From assembly GCA_000381605.1 (NCBI GenBank), contig KB906756.1:124001-188000 (forward strand): a stretch of 64,000 nt of DNA, read 5' to 3'. Shown here piece by piece: positions 27,787-37,244 of the stretch (the stretch's first letter is position 1; the number at the start of each line of letters is the position of its first letter). The translations under genes were made by a program, and so were the position numbers. Under the pieces are notes generated by a model. It made no database searches. It saw only the letters and a list, made by a program, of their open reading frames with translations, and was not told the DNA's origin. The DNA comes from Acidobacteriaceae bacterium KBS 89. Lineage in GTDB: Bacteria; Acidobacteriota; Terriglobia; Terriglobales; Acidobacteriaceae.

Positions 27787-28662
27787 ACCGCTGGGGCGCT
27801 GCCTTCCGAGTGGGCGCGGGCAGGGGTAACCATTGATTTTGATGGCGGCGGGTTTAAGGAGGCCAGGATGCGTGGCCTCCCGGCGACGTGGGTGAACGGC
27901 GTGCGAGGACCTTCCACACCCACAAAAAATTTGCCAAAAAAAATTGGAAGTCCGAAAAAGTAGCCCATGGCTCAGCAGGGTGTGCAGGGCAGACAACTAA
28001 CCCCGCCGTATGAGCGCTGCCGTCGTAGGCACTCTAATATCTAGACTGCCGATCGTGCCTTGTGCGACGGTCAACGTTCCGCTGTTATACGCCACTTGCC
28101 CAGAATCGACTGCAAACGTCGGCACGGTATATAACGCGGTCAAAATAGTATGAAAGATCCGCTGACCAGGCGCCTTCGCATATTCCAGAAAGATTTCGTC
28201 CGTGTTGCACATGTTTCGAGTTAGACGGCGATGACACGAACTTTCGGTGACGATCCAAGTTGCGAAGCTTCCAAGCCGCTCGCAGTGTCTTGATGTCTTT
28301 GCGCCAAACAGGCATGATCAGCGACATCAATAACCCTTCCAGATCGCAAAGAATGCCCAGGGCAAGCGATGTCAAGATGCGCCCTGACTCAGAGTCATAG
28401 GTCTTGGCAGCTAGCTTCACCTCTCCACTTCTTCGGTTAAAGTGGTGTTCGACCTTCAGAGGCTAGAGCCGCAATCCAAGCACAGCTATATGCGTCCGCC
28501 GCGTCATGGAGAGGAGCGTGGATGAATTCTCAAAATCACGGAAGGATATCGGTCGACGCACTTCTCGGGCCAACCGGGGTCACTTCGAACACAACGAAGG
28601 TCACTCCTCTTCCTTCTGCTGCCCGAACGCCGTGCTGATCTGAATCAGCTGGTCGAAATGGC
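27787..28662. other. Gene-poor decayed region
   Basis: 876 bases with no gene I can support. It contains the second repeat copy (27934-28000). Minus-strand frames at 27997-28212 and 28085-28420 lack ribosome-binding sites and recognisable domains; they are most likely remnants or chance frames. Confidence 0.45.
27934..28000 (+). repeat. Imperfect direct repeat, copy 2
   Basis: Begins CCAAAAAAAATTGGAAG and continues through AAAAAGTAGCCCATGGCTCA to AGACAACTAA; partner of 27300-27370. The pair lies 5' and 3' of the tannase remnant in direct orientation. Confidence 0.55.
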
Positions 28663-29489
28663 TCAGTAGATGCTATCCGTCGCGCTGAACGAGGAGAAGC
28701 CAAAGTACTCCCAATTCCGATCGTGATTGTCGAAGAAGCCGATGCCCGGGTTTCCCGAAGTCCAGGGTCCATACGCTCCAAATCCGCCACCGGCAGCTCC
28801 TGTATCGGTCGCCTTCAAGATCTCTTTGCCATTCTTAAAAAGAGTGATCACGGTTGGATTCGTACCGGTCACTGTGGCCTGGATCACGTCCCCGTCTGCC
28901 AGGTATGTGACGCTTGTCCCCGTCTCAAAATTCCAATAGCTGCCGTTCGGCCCATTCCAACGAGCGATATGACAATACGGACGGTCAGGCATCACGCTGC
29001 AGTAGGCTTCATATCCCGTGATGTCTTTGGAAGAAATCGTCGTCCTTAGTCTAAGTTCGACTTCATGGCAGCAATTGCGCGTAGGCACTTTATTGACTCG
29101 AACTCTGGCAGTCACTGTCTGTTCAGACACCCACGTTCCAGCAAGAATCGCGGTCGGATCACCAAACTTGGTAGGCTCGTCCACACCATAGGCCATGCCG
29201 TGGCTGGTTTGCACGTCGCCCACAAACGGTACCCGGTCCACAAACTGCCTCCTTCCCAGAAGCTCGTTCCACCGCGATCTCCCCCGACCCATCTTCCGCC
29301 CTCACTGATGGGATTTTCCGTCTGTGGGAACGTCGTGCTATAAAAATGCGCGCCACTCGCGTCTCGTGCGATATCGGGGATCGCACTCTTGGCATCGGTC
29401 CCGCTCCTCCTGCACCCAATGATCAGAGATGAAATGCAGAGGATCAGAACAACGTGTTGGGAAAGTGTGAAAAGCTTTTCGACGACCAT
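28663..29489 (-). pseudogene. Lectin/glucanase-fold lipoprotein gene, frameshifted
   Basis: The 5' part (29489 to about 29250) encodes a lipoprotein signal with lipobox SLIIGC and the start of a concanavalin-like domain (FYSTTFPQTENPISEGGRW). The rest is in another frame: GDVQTSHGMAYG, PTAILAGTWVSEQTVTARV, EVELRLRTTI, VIQATVTG and NPGIGFFDN are the ordered blocks of a LamG/concanavalin-A-like beta-sandwich, ending at 28663. The change of frame falls between about 29225 and 29285. A single-base indel would restore one protein of about 275 residues. Decay or a sequencing error are both possible. Likely a secreted glycan-binding protein if intact. Confidence 0.68.
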
Positions 29490-29664
29490 ACTTGTTATCG
29501 GACAATCCTACATCGACGAAGATTCCCGGATTGTTGTCGGCGAGTAAACACTATCCGGACAGAACCCGAAAATCCGAAGTAATGTCCGAGTTGCCACGAA
29601 CCAACCCAATACGCATGGCGAATTCTTTCCTGCTCGGCATTCGCTGCTCTGGTACGCTGGCCCG

Positions 29665-30480
29665 TTAGTACTGTACCAAGGTTCCCTCTTTTCTACCCTT
29701 GCGGACTGCGACCGTAAACAGCAGCGCGCTCGCCGGCAAAAGAATCATCGCCATCGCCAGTAACGTTTCCAGTGGCCGCGCTATCGACGGAAGGCTCGCT
29801 CCTGTCAGCATCGTCATGCGCAACGCGTCCAGCGAATACCGGATCGGAACAATATAAGAGATCTTCTGCATCCATCCCGGCATTACCTCGACCGGGAAAT
29901 ATGCGCCGCCCAGAATGCTGCCCATCCCGCCCAGAATCCAGGTAATCGGGTCGCCCTTTTTCAGCCAGACAATTGCCGACGCCGACAACACCCCGAAGCC
30001 TACAAAAATGCCGATGGAGAGCAGCAGGATCAGCAAAGTCGCGGGCACATTCATCGTGCCCAGATTCACTCCGAACAACAACACCCCGCCGAGCAGAATC
30101 ATCACAAGCTGCAGGCCGCCCGACAGCAAGCTGTAGAAGGACGACATTGTCACCACCGTGATCGCGCTGGTCTGGCTCGACAGCATGGCTTCCAGACAAC
30201 CTGTCACCTGGGCCGTCCGGATCGACTCGGAAAACATCCGCAACATGAGGTCGAAATACCGCGCAAAGGCCACACCGATCAGCGCGAACGGAAAATAGCC
30301 GCGCCCATATTTACCCAATCCCGTGGACCCCGGCACATGAATCAGCTGCCCGAGAAAGTGCAGGATGACTAACAGCATGAGAGATTCAACCAACCCCATG
30401 ATGAATGCCGCCTGATAACCGGACTCGATTCTGAAGTCCCGCCGGATAAATGCCAGCGCTTTGTATAGGAATGCCCTCAT
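29665..30480 (-). CDS. ABC-2 type transporter permease
   Basis: 271 residues with about six membrane helices (for example SLMLLVILHFLGQLI, LQLVMILLGGVLLFGVNL, LLILLLSIGIFVGFGVL). The ABC-2 signature block GGMGSILGGAYFPVEVMPGWM is present. The start overlaps the ATPase gene by 4 bases. Together they form a two-gene exporter directly downstream of the terminal NRPS module, the usual place for product export or self-resistance. The transported compound is inferred to be the cluster product. Confidence 0.9.
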   Translation of the reverse strand: MRAFLYKALAFIRRDFRIESGYQAAFIMGLVESLMLLVILHFLGQLIHVPGSTGLGKYGRGYFPFALIGVAFARYFDLMLRMFSESIRTAQVTGCLEAMLSSQTSAITVVTMSSFYSLLSGGLQLVMILLGGVLLFGVNLGTMNVPATLLILLLSIGIFVGFGVLSASAIVWLKKGDPITWILGGMGSILGGAYFPVEVMPGWMQKISYIVPIRYSLDALRMTMLTGASLPSIARPLETLLAMAMILLPASALLFTVAVRKGRKEGTLVQY

Positions 30481-31337
30481 GCCGATCGCTCCCCCGCCAC
30501 ACAGTGCCGGTAGTACTCCCGCAGCGTCGCCGCATCGTGGTTGAGCTCCGCGAGATTTAGAAAACCCCTGATGCAGCCATCGTCGATCACCATTAGCTTA
30601 TTGCACAATGTCACCGCCTCTTCCGCCCCATGCGTCGCAATCAGCAACGTTTTGCGGGTCCCGCGGTGAATGTCGGTCAGGATCAGACTCCCCATCTTCT
30701 CGCTGGCTACGGGGTCCAGCGCCCGCGTCGGCTCATCCAGGATGAGCACGTGCGGGTCCGCCATTAGAACCCTCGCAAGCGCTAGCCGCTGCTTCATCCC
30801 CGAGCTGTACCCTGACACCATCTGATCGGCCGCACGCTCCAGGCCCACCAACTGCATCAGCTCGCCGATGCGCTGCTGGAGCACCTTTCTCGGCAGGTTG
30901 TCCAGCGCTCCGAAAAACTCCAAGTTCTGCACGCCGGTCAGCCGCCAATAGAAACTGCGCTCTTCATTGAAGACAAACCCTACAGACTTCCTGGCGGCAG
31001 CATTGTGATGCAGCGTGCTGAGCCCTTTGACCCTGATTTCCCCTTCACTGGGAAACAGCAGGCCGCCGATCAGCTTTAGCAGCGTCGTCTTCCCCGCTCC
31101 ATTGGGGCCCATAACCGCAATACGGTCGCCAGCTCGAATCTCCGCTGAGACGTGCTCGAGCGCCGTCACCACGCGCCGCGGCCCCAGCGGATGCAGCACC
31201 CACTCCCGGTACCGTTTGGGAATGGGAAACCGCATCGTCACGTCGCGCACTGAAATCACCTCCGGCGCGAACGCGTCCAGGTCCGCGTCCCCCGCGGCGG
31301 ACTGGCTCTGCACAGTCATCGATTCAATACTGCTCAC
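30477..31337 (-). CDS. ABC transporter ATP-binding protein (DrrA-like exporter)
   Basis: 286 residues from GTG 31337, which overlaps the NRPS-F stop (GTGA); ATG 31319 is an alternative. The longer in-frame extension to 31499 lies inside the thioesterase coding region. Walker A GPNGAGKTT, signature SGYSSGMKQRLALAR, Walker B HVLILDEPTRALDP and the H-loop in LLIATHGAEEA are all intact, so it should hydrolyse ATP. It pairs with the ABC-2 permease that follows. Translational coupling to the thioesterase-bearing NRPS ties export to synthesis of the last module. Confidence 0.93.
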   Translation of the reverse strand: MSSIESMTVQSQSAAGDADLDAFAPEVISVRDVTMRFPIPKRYREWVLHPLGPRRVVTALEHVSAEIRAGDRIAVMGPNGAGKTTLLKLIGGLLFPSEGEIRVKGLSTLHHNAAARKSVGFVFNEERSFYWRLTGVQNLEFFGALDNLPRKVLQQRIGELMQLVGLERAADQMVSGYSSGMKQRLALARVLMADPHVLILDEPTRALDPVASEKMGSLILTDIHRGTRKTLLIATHGAEEAVTLCNKLMVIDDGCIRGFLNLAELNHDAATLREYYRHCVAGERSA

Positions 31338-34300
31338 AGCACCGCCTCCGGCTGTGCGGGTTGCCGGTCCGCCGCACTTGCCTCGTCGATGCACCTCAGA
31401 ATCGTCTCCGTCGATTCTCTGCGATGCTCGGTAAACAATGTTGCGTGCGTGCCGGGGCGGGTTCGAATAACGAGTCCCCCATCGGCGAAGCCCGCCCATC
31501 CCAAGTCCGGTTCGTGCTGGTGCTGGTTCTCGTTCACCATCAGCGTTAGCCGTCCCGGATATTTGCGCGGACAGTGAGCGTTCAGTTGCCGACAGTACTG
31601 TATCTTCGCCTGGAAGAACCGATGCTCTTCCCGGATCTCCGGCAAATAGATGCGCCCAACCCCACGCTGGAACAGCTCTCGGATCCGGAGCAGCCTCTCC
31701 CGCCCCCTGGCGCGCGAGATTCGCGATACTACGTCCCGGAAATGCTGGAGCTGGTCTCTATAATAGGCAGCGTTCCATGCTCGCACGCGTTTCTTGCCTG
31801 ATCGCTCCGTATCCACCAGCAGCAGCATCTGGACCTGCTCTCCTTCTTCCATCAGCAGCCGCGCGAGTTCCAGTGCGGCGATGCCGCCGACGCACACCCC
31901 GCCCAGCAGGTACGGGCCTCGCGGTTGTACGGCGCGCAGCTCCTTCATGAACTCGCGCGCCATCTCGTCGACCGACTCGTAATCGGCACCCCCGAAAGTC
32001 CACCGAGGCCGGAACCCAAACACCGGCTGATCCTTTCCGAAGTACTGAATCACCAGCGACAGAGCCTGCAGCGTATCGTCCGGGGCCTCGTACCCCGCAA
32101 CCATGAAAAACGGTGTCCGCGTACCTTTGGGCTGGACCGGCACCAGGCAATTCCACTTCGGTATCTCCGCCGTGTACCGATATTGGCCCCGCGCCGGATC
32201 ATAAGCGATATGGCGGGCCAGACGCGCGATGGTCGGATCAAGAAAAATACTGCGCAGCGGCAGGTCCATCTCCAGCTCTTTGCGCAATCGTGTCACTACA
32301 GCGGCCGCTGACAACGAGTGACCTCCCAACACAAAAAAGTCGTCGAATACCCCATGTTGATCGAGGTTGAGCACCTCGCGCCAAACGTCGACCATTACTG
32401 ACTCAACATGATTTCTGGGGCGCCCGGAGGCGTCCTCCGCACCATCGTCACCCGTACCCTGTGGCGTCGGGCCAACGTGGTCGCTGGCACGCATCGACGC
32501 AAACTCAGGCCCCAGCAGCGCTTTGCGGTCCACCTTAAGGTTAGCGGTCAGTGGAAATTCCTTCACCGGCAAGAACGCCGACGGAATCATGTATTCCGGC
32601 AGAGATTTCCTCAGTTCTGCGCGGAGTGCTCCTGTATCCGGCGACGCACCATCCTCCATTATCAAGTACGCGACCAGGCGGGGATCGCCTTCCACATCGT
32701 CCCGAATCACCACCACCGCCTGCCGCACGCCAGGCTGCCACTGGAGTACCGCCTCAATTTCTCCCAACTCGATCCGATAGCCGCGCAGCTTCACTTGATG
32801 ATCAGCGCGTTCCAGACACTCGATCCGCCCATCTGACAGCCATCGCGCCCAATCGCCGGTCCGATACAACCGGGCTCCATACCGCGAACTCAAGATGAAC
32901 CGCTGCCGGGTCTCCTCCTCGCGATGGTGATATCCGCGCGCCAGCCCGCGGCCTCCGATGTACAGTTCACCCACTACACCGGGCGGCACTGCAGCACCCA
33001 GCGCATCCAGAACATGCCCCTGGGTATTCGCAATCGGACGCCCGATCGTGACCTTCCCGCCGCTGCGCACACGGTCCACCGTGGACCAGATGGTGGTCTC
33101 CGTCGGACCGTACAGGTTCCACACCTCCGCGCCGGTCTCCAGCAGAGCGTCCGCCAGGTCCCGCGGCAGCGCCTCGCCGCCACACAGGATCTTCAATCCC
33201 GGAGCGCCTTTCCACCCCGACTGCAAGAGCATTCGCCACGTCACCGGCGTCGCCTGCATCGCCGTGATTTCAGCCTGCCGGATTAGAGCCGCCAGCGCCG
33301 CTCCGTCCAGAGTCGCCTCACGGGGGGCAATAACCACGCGCGCACCGGTTACCAGAGGCAGATACAGCTCCAGCCCCGCAATATCAAATGAGAATGTTGT
33401 CACCGCCAGCAGCCGGTCCTCGATCCGCATACCTGGCTCCTGCTGCATCGACAGCAGAAAATTCACGAGGGCCGCATGCGTGATCTCCACGCCCTTCGGG
33501 ATAGCCGTCGATCCGGACGTATAGAGCAGGTACGCGAGATTCTCCCCGGTCGTCGCCACGGCCGGCGTCTCCCGACTCTCTCGCGCCAGCATTGCTCGTT
33601 CCCGATCCAAGCAGATCACCATGGGCCGCTCGGCGGGTAATCGACCCAGCAGACTGCTTTCGGTCAGCAGGACAGCCGCCTCAGAGTCTTTCAGCATCAG
33701 TGCCACGCGGCTGGCAGGAAAGTACGGGTCAATGGGCACATACGCTCCTCCCGCCTTCCACACCGCCAGCGGGGCCACCACCAGATCGGGCGACCTCTCC
33801 AGACACAGAGCCACGACTGTCTCCGGTCCAACACCCATCGCCCGCAGCCGATTCGCCAGCTGGCTCGATCGCTCGCTGACCTCACGGTAGCTCAGCGCCT
33901 CCCGGCCGCAGGATACAGCCACGGCCTCCGGAGTCTTCTTCGCCTGACACTCGATCCACTGATGCACGCCCCCCTCCAGAACCGGAATCGAGGCGCCCTG
34001 GCTCGGTCCGAACCACTCCCTTTCCTGCTCTTCGCTGACTAGCGGCAGTTCATCGACCGGGGTATCCGGATGGCGCGCCATCCCGGCAGCCAGCGTTGCG
34101 TAGCTGCCTGCGAGACTTGCGATCGTGCCAACATCGAAAAGATGACTGTCGTACTCAATCGACCCCTGGAAGCCACATTCCGTTTCCCACATGTACATCG
34201 TCACGTCGAACGTCGTTCCTCCGCTGACGATCCGAAGATCGGCCGCGTGCGATGTCCTCTGTTCGATAAACGCCGTCTGGAACAATGGCGAACGCGCCAG

Positions 34301-35560
34301 ATCGCGTTCCCGCACTACCTCGCTCACGACTCGTTCAAACGGCACATCGCTGTGGCTGAGCGCGTCCAGTACAGTTTCGCGCACCTGCCTGAAAAGCTCT
34401 TTCGTCGTAATCCCAGTCGGAAAATCGCAGCGCAAAGCATGGGTATTGATCAGACATCCTATCTGTCCCTCCAACTCCGGACGCGTTCGCATCGATACCG
34501 GAGTGCCCACCACAGTCGTCTGCTGTCCCGTGTATCGGTGCAGCAACGCCTGAAAGACAGCCAGCAATCCCATGAACGGGGTTGCCCCCACTTCCGCCAT
34601 CCGATCCTTCAGCCGCTTCGACGTCTGACCATCCAGGGACAGTGACTGCAGTCTGGCCTCAAAAGGCTGAGTAACCGAGTGCGGGCGGTCCGTCGGCAGG
34701 TTCACATACTGAGGCGCGTCCTGCAGTTTCTCTTTCCAGTACATCAGCTGGGATCTGAAAGCTCCCGTCGCTTCTCGCTGCCGCTCCCACACAGCATAGT
34801 CGCCATATTGGATCGGTAGCGGCGGCGCCTTCCACACCCACGCCCCCATCTTTTGGCCGTAATAGCCCTTCAGCTCCGAGATCAGTATCCCGAGGCCCAG
34901 CGCATCGCAGAGAATGTGGTGCACCATCACAACGAGCGAATTCTCCTCCTCGCTTGCACGTAATAATTTCATCCGCAGCAGAGGGCCGGCCTGCAGATCC
35001 AGTCGCTGCCTAGACATCTCCCCGATCTGCGCGTCGATCGCTCTCTGACGTTCGGCCTGGGGCAGATGCCTCCCATCCCACACCTCCAAGCAAGCATCGG
35101 GTTCCTCCGCGATCACCTGTACGGGCAGTCCCCGCTCTTCCGGAAACCGAGTTCTGAGAATTTCGTGCCGATGCACCAGCTCCTGCAGAGCCCCGTACAG
35201 CGCCTCCGGGTCCACCGGACCCAAGAGGGGCAGAACTGCGGTGATGTTGTACGCCGTGCTCTCGGGATCGAGATTCTGCAAAAGCCAGAAGCGCTCCTGC
35301 GCGAATGAAAGCGGCAGAGGTCCGCTGTTCTCGCCCCTGCGCGGAATTGCCAGCGTCGCGCGCGATGAGTCGCTCAGCGTCCGCAGTAACTCCGCCTTCG
35401 CGAGCTGAATCCTCTGCTCCAGATCCTTCGTTAGCCGTCCCTCGGGTGCGCTGCAGTGCAGCCGATCGCCATCAACGCTGAGACGGATGTCGCGTGTTCG
35501 CAGCTCCGACAGCAATTTCTCTGCATTCACGGTGATAGAAGATTCGCAGTCTAGGGCCAT
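31334..35560 (-). CDS. NRPS-F: terminal module, C-A(Gly)-PCP-TE
   Basis: 1408 residues from ATG 35560; the open frame extends to 35758 but that part looks non-coding. Domains: TubC-type docking domain (about 10-62); condensation domain (about 80-510), with active-site motif HHILCDA at 214-220 instead of HHxxxDG; adenylation domain (about 535-1010) with FDIAGLE, CGGEAL, YGPTETTIW and catalytic Lys in LKVDR; carrier LGGHSL near 1083; thioesterase (about 1120-1400). Aligned by eye to GrsA, the pocket reads D-I-L-Q-L-G-L-I-W, the textbook glycine code. In the thioesterase the nucleophile elbow is GVCVGG (Cys codon about 31892-31894) rather than GxSxG, with LVDT and PGTH as likely Asp and His partners. 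It should add glycine and release the chain. It is followed by the ABC exporter. Confidence 0.93.
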   Translation of the reverse strand: MALDCESSITVNAEKLLSELRTRDIRLSVDGDRLHCSAPEGRLTKDLEQRIQLAKAELLRTLSDSSRATLAIPRRGENSGPLPLSFAQERFWLLQNLDPESTAYNITAVLPLLGPVDPEALYGALQELVHRHEILRTRFPEERGLPVQVIAEEPDACLEVWDGRHLPQAERQRAIDAQIGEMSRQRLDLQAGPLLRMKLLRASEEENSLVVMVHHILCDALGLGILISELKGYYGQKMGAWVWKAPPLPIQYGDYAVWERQREATGAFRSQLMYWKEKLQDAPQYVNLPTDRPHSVTQPFEARLQSLSLDGQTSKRLKDRMAEVGATPFMGLLAVFQALLHRYTGQQTTVVGTPVSMRTRPELEGQIGCLINTHALRCDFPTGITTKELFRQVRETVLDALSHSDVPFERVVSEVVRERDLARSPLFQTAFIEQRTSHAADLRIVSGGTTFDVTMYMWETECGFQGSIEYDSHLFDVGTIASLAGSYATLAAGMARHPDTPVDELPLVSEEQEREWFGPSQGASIPVLEGGVHQWIECQAKKTPEAVAVSCGREALSYREVSERSSQLANRLRAMGVGPETVVALCLERSPDLVVAPLAVWKAGGAYVPIDPYFPASRVALMLKDSEAAVLLTESSLLGRLPAERPMVICLDRERAMLARESRETPAVATTGENLAYLLYTSGSTAIPKGVEITHAALVNFLLSMQQEPGMRIEDRLLAVTTFSFDIAGLELYLPLVTGARVVIAPREATLDGAALAALIRQAEITAMQATPVTWRMLLQSGWKGAPGLKILCGGEALPRDLADALLETGAEVWNLYGPTETTIWSTVDRVRSGGKVTIGRPIANTQGHVLDALGAAVPPGVVGELYIGGRGLARGYHHREEETRQRFILSSRYGARLYRTGDWARWLSDGRIECLERADHQVKLRGYRIELGEIEAVLQWQPGVRQAVVVIRDDVEGDPRLVAYLIMEDGASPDTGALRAELRKSLPEYMIPSAFLPVKEFPLTANLKVDRKALLGPEFASMRASDHVGPTPQGTGDDGAEDASGRPRNHVESVMVDVWREVLNLDQHGVFDDFFVLGGHSLSAAAVVTRLRKELEMDLPLRSIFLDPTIARLARHIAYDPARGQYRYTAEIPKWNCLVPVQPKGTRTPFFMVAGYEAPDDTLQALSLVIQYFGKDQPVFGFRPRWTFGGADYESVDEMAREFMKELRAVQPRGPYLLGGVCVGGIAALELARLLMEEGEQVQMLLLVDTERSGKKRVRAWNAAYYRDQLQHFRDVVSRISRARGRERLLRIRELFQRGVGRIYLPEIREEHRFFQAKIQYCRQLNAHCPRKYPGRLTLMVNENQHQHEPDLGWAGFADGGLVIRTRPGTHATLFTEHRRESTETILRCIDEASAADRQPAQPEAVL

Positions 35561-36376
35561 TGGGGAAGAACCTGCCAAAGGAGCCCGAGGGGTTTCACAT
35601 CCCCACAAAAGACCCCGTTCAACTAAGGTACCGAGCAAGTCGGATACCAAAGTCCTCCCGCTTGTGCTGGGCAACACTTTCTTTTCTGACTCCCTGCTCG
35701 TTCTTGGCAAATCATCGGGAATGCCGCAGAGGCACTGAGAGGCCGGTCGTCTGCTCACGCTACAAATTGTGATAGCCGCGACCTGGCCGGGTCACACATG
35801 AAAGAGCCATAAGCCAAGCTATCGCAAGGAGATACGAAAGCCGCAAAGCTGGGAGCTAAACTGACTGGCTTGTCGTTTATCTGCAAAAGGGTAGGTTTGA
35901 AACGAAAAGCAAACACCTTTAACACAGGGCCTGTGCCGTCCGTTTTGTTGTCCCAATATGCCGGCATGGAATATGGCCACGCCCGCGTCTGAACCGACGA
36001 TCAAGACTCTACGTTGCAACTTGCCACATTACTGCGACCCGGATGCAAAATTGTGCTCAGGACGAGGGAATTCAAGTGCCACGGCTGAGCAGCTCTGCAA
36101 CGCTGCGTAAACTCTGAGTAAACTCAGGTTTACACCTCGCCTCAGAAAGAGGGTCGACCCTGCGACTCGTCGATCCTGTCCGCGACCTGGCAGATGCTCC
36201 GGATAGCACCTCCCTACCACCCCGTCCGCCTGCGCAGTGGAAGTAGCGGCGCCACCGCCATCTTCCATACGCGTCTTCTCGTGGCGCTCCGGCAAGTAAA
36301 TCCGGGAAGATTCGCGCACGCACCCGGAGATGACTTAGACTGCCAGTCGTATCTATATCTCAGATCCCCTCCCATT
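35561..36376. promoter_or_regulatory. Divergent control region between NRPS-F and PPTase
   Basis: 816 bases with no supported gene, between the minus-strand NRPS-F/exporter unit and the plus-strand PPTase gene. It must carry promoters for both. The clearest structure is the GTAAACTC repeat/palindrome at 36107-36133. No sigma-54 or riboswitch-like element was recognised. Long leaders are implied on one or both sides. Confidence 0.55.
36107..36133. promoter_or_regulatory. Operator-like repeat: GTAAACTC twice plus GTAAAC/GTTTAC palindrome
   Basis: GTAAACTC occurs at 36107-36114 and again at 36118-36125, 11 bases apart (one helical turn). The second copy forms an inverted repeat with GTTTAC at 36128-36133 (GTAAAC-TCAG-GTTTAC). 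Phased repeats plus a dyad in a divergent intergenic region suggest a transcription-factor site. No regulator gene is in view. Confidence 0.4.
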
Positions 36377-37144
36377 ATGTCCACGTCCTCCTTCGTCGAT
36401 GTCCACATCTGGTTTCAGAACACGGAGTCGCTCGGTTCCGAGGCGCTCGTGCTGGCCGGCCAGGTGCTGAGCGAGGAAGAGCGCACCCGGAGAGATCGCT
36501 TTCGATCGCCCGAGGACCAGCGCGACTATGCGGCGGCACACAGCCTTTTGCGCTGGTCACTGTCGAAGCACTATCCGGGTCGACAGCCCTCGGCGTGGCA
36601 TTTTGAGAAGGACGCTCTGGGCAAGCCATACCTTAGCAAAGGCCATGGAGAAGCGCTGGCGATGGAGTTCAGTCTGTCTCACAGCAGAGGACTTGTAGCG
36701 TGTGCCATTTCTCCAGCTCGCGTGGGGATTGATGTCGAGAGAGTCAGGCAGAACGTCGACTACGAGGGAATCGCGCAGAGTTGCTTCTCGCACCAGGAGA
36801 TTGAAGCCCTGCAACAGTTGCCTGCCAGCGCTCGCCGCGGCCACGTGCTCAAGCTGTGGACGCTGAAGGAGGCATTCCTTAAGGCGACTGGCCGCGGACT
36901 CTCCGGAGGACTGGATTCCATGTGGTTCGATATTCTGCCATCCGGCGCGGTCCGATTTTACGCGCCCCGCGATGTCGACGATGGCTGTTGGAAGTTCGCG
37001 CTCTTCACGCCATACCTGGAGATGTGGATGGCAGTGGCGGTTGAGTCCCGCGACCTGCCTCGCCTGTTACTGCAGGGGCGAGAGGTGACCGAGCTGTATG
37101 CCGGTACTCCGGCGATGCAAAGGAGAAGCATCACGCAGGCCTGA
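36377..37144 (+). CDS. Sfp-type 4'-phosphopantetheinyl transferase
   Basis: 255 residues from ATG 36377 (MSTSSFVDVHIWF); the open frame reaches back to 36194 but the extension lacks family similarity. The holo-ACP synthase motifs are intact: VGIDVERVR (metal-binding Asp/Glu) near residue 117 and KLWTLKEAFLKATGRGL near 160. The enzyme moves phosphopantetheine from CoA to the carrier serines. Its likely clients are the four ACPs and two PCPs encoded around it. It lies on the opposite strand, ends 100 bases from the NRPS-E stop, and splits the assembly line into two transcription units. Confidence 0.95.
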   Translation: MSTSSFVDVHIWFQNTESLGSEALVLAGQVLSEEERTRRDRFRSPEDQRDYAAAHSLLRWSLSKHYPGRQPSAWHFEKDALGKPYLSKGHGEALAMEFSLSHSRGLVACAISPARVGIDVERVRQNVDYEGIAQSCFSHQEIEALQQLPASARRGHVLKLWTLKEAFLKATGRGLSGGLDSMWFDILPSGAVRFYAPRDVDDGCWKFALFTPYLEMWMAVAVESRDLPRLLLQGREVTELYAGTPAMQRRSITQA

Positions 37145-37244
37145 TCAGGACATCTGTCTAGCTTCCACCGGTGCATCCATCTGTCGCGTCAGCCGGCCCT
37201 CTCCGATCTCATACACGGCCCCGACATTCCGAACTGTGCCGGAA

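Noticed and set aside
27997..28420. Two overlapping minus-strand frames in the decay zone
   Set aside because: No ribosome-binding sites or domains, and they overlap in different frames.
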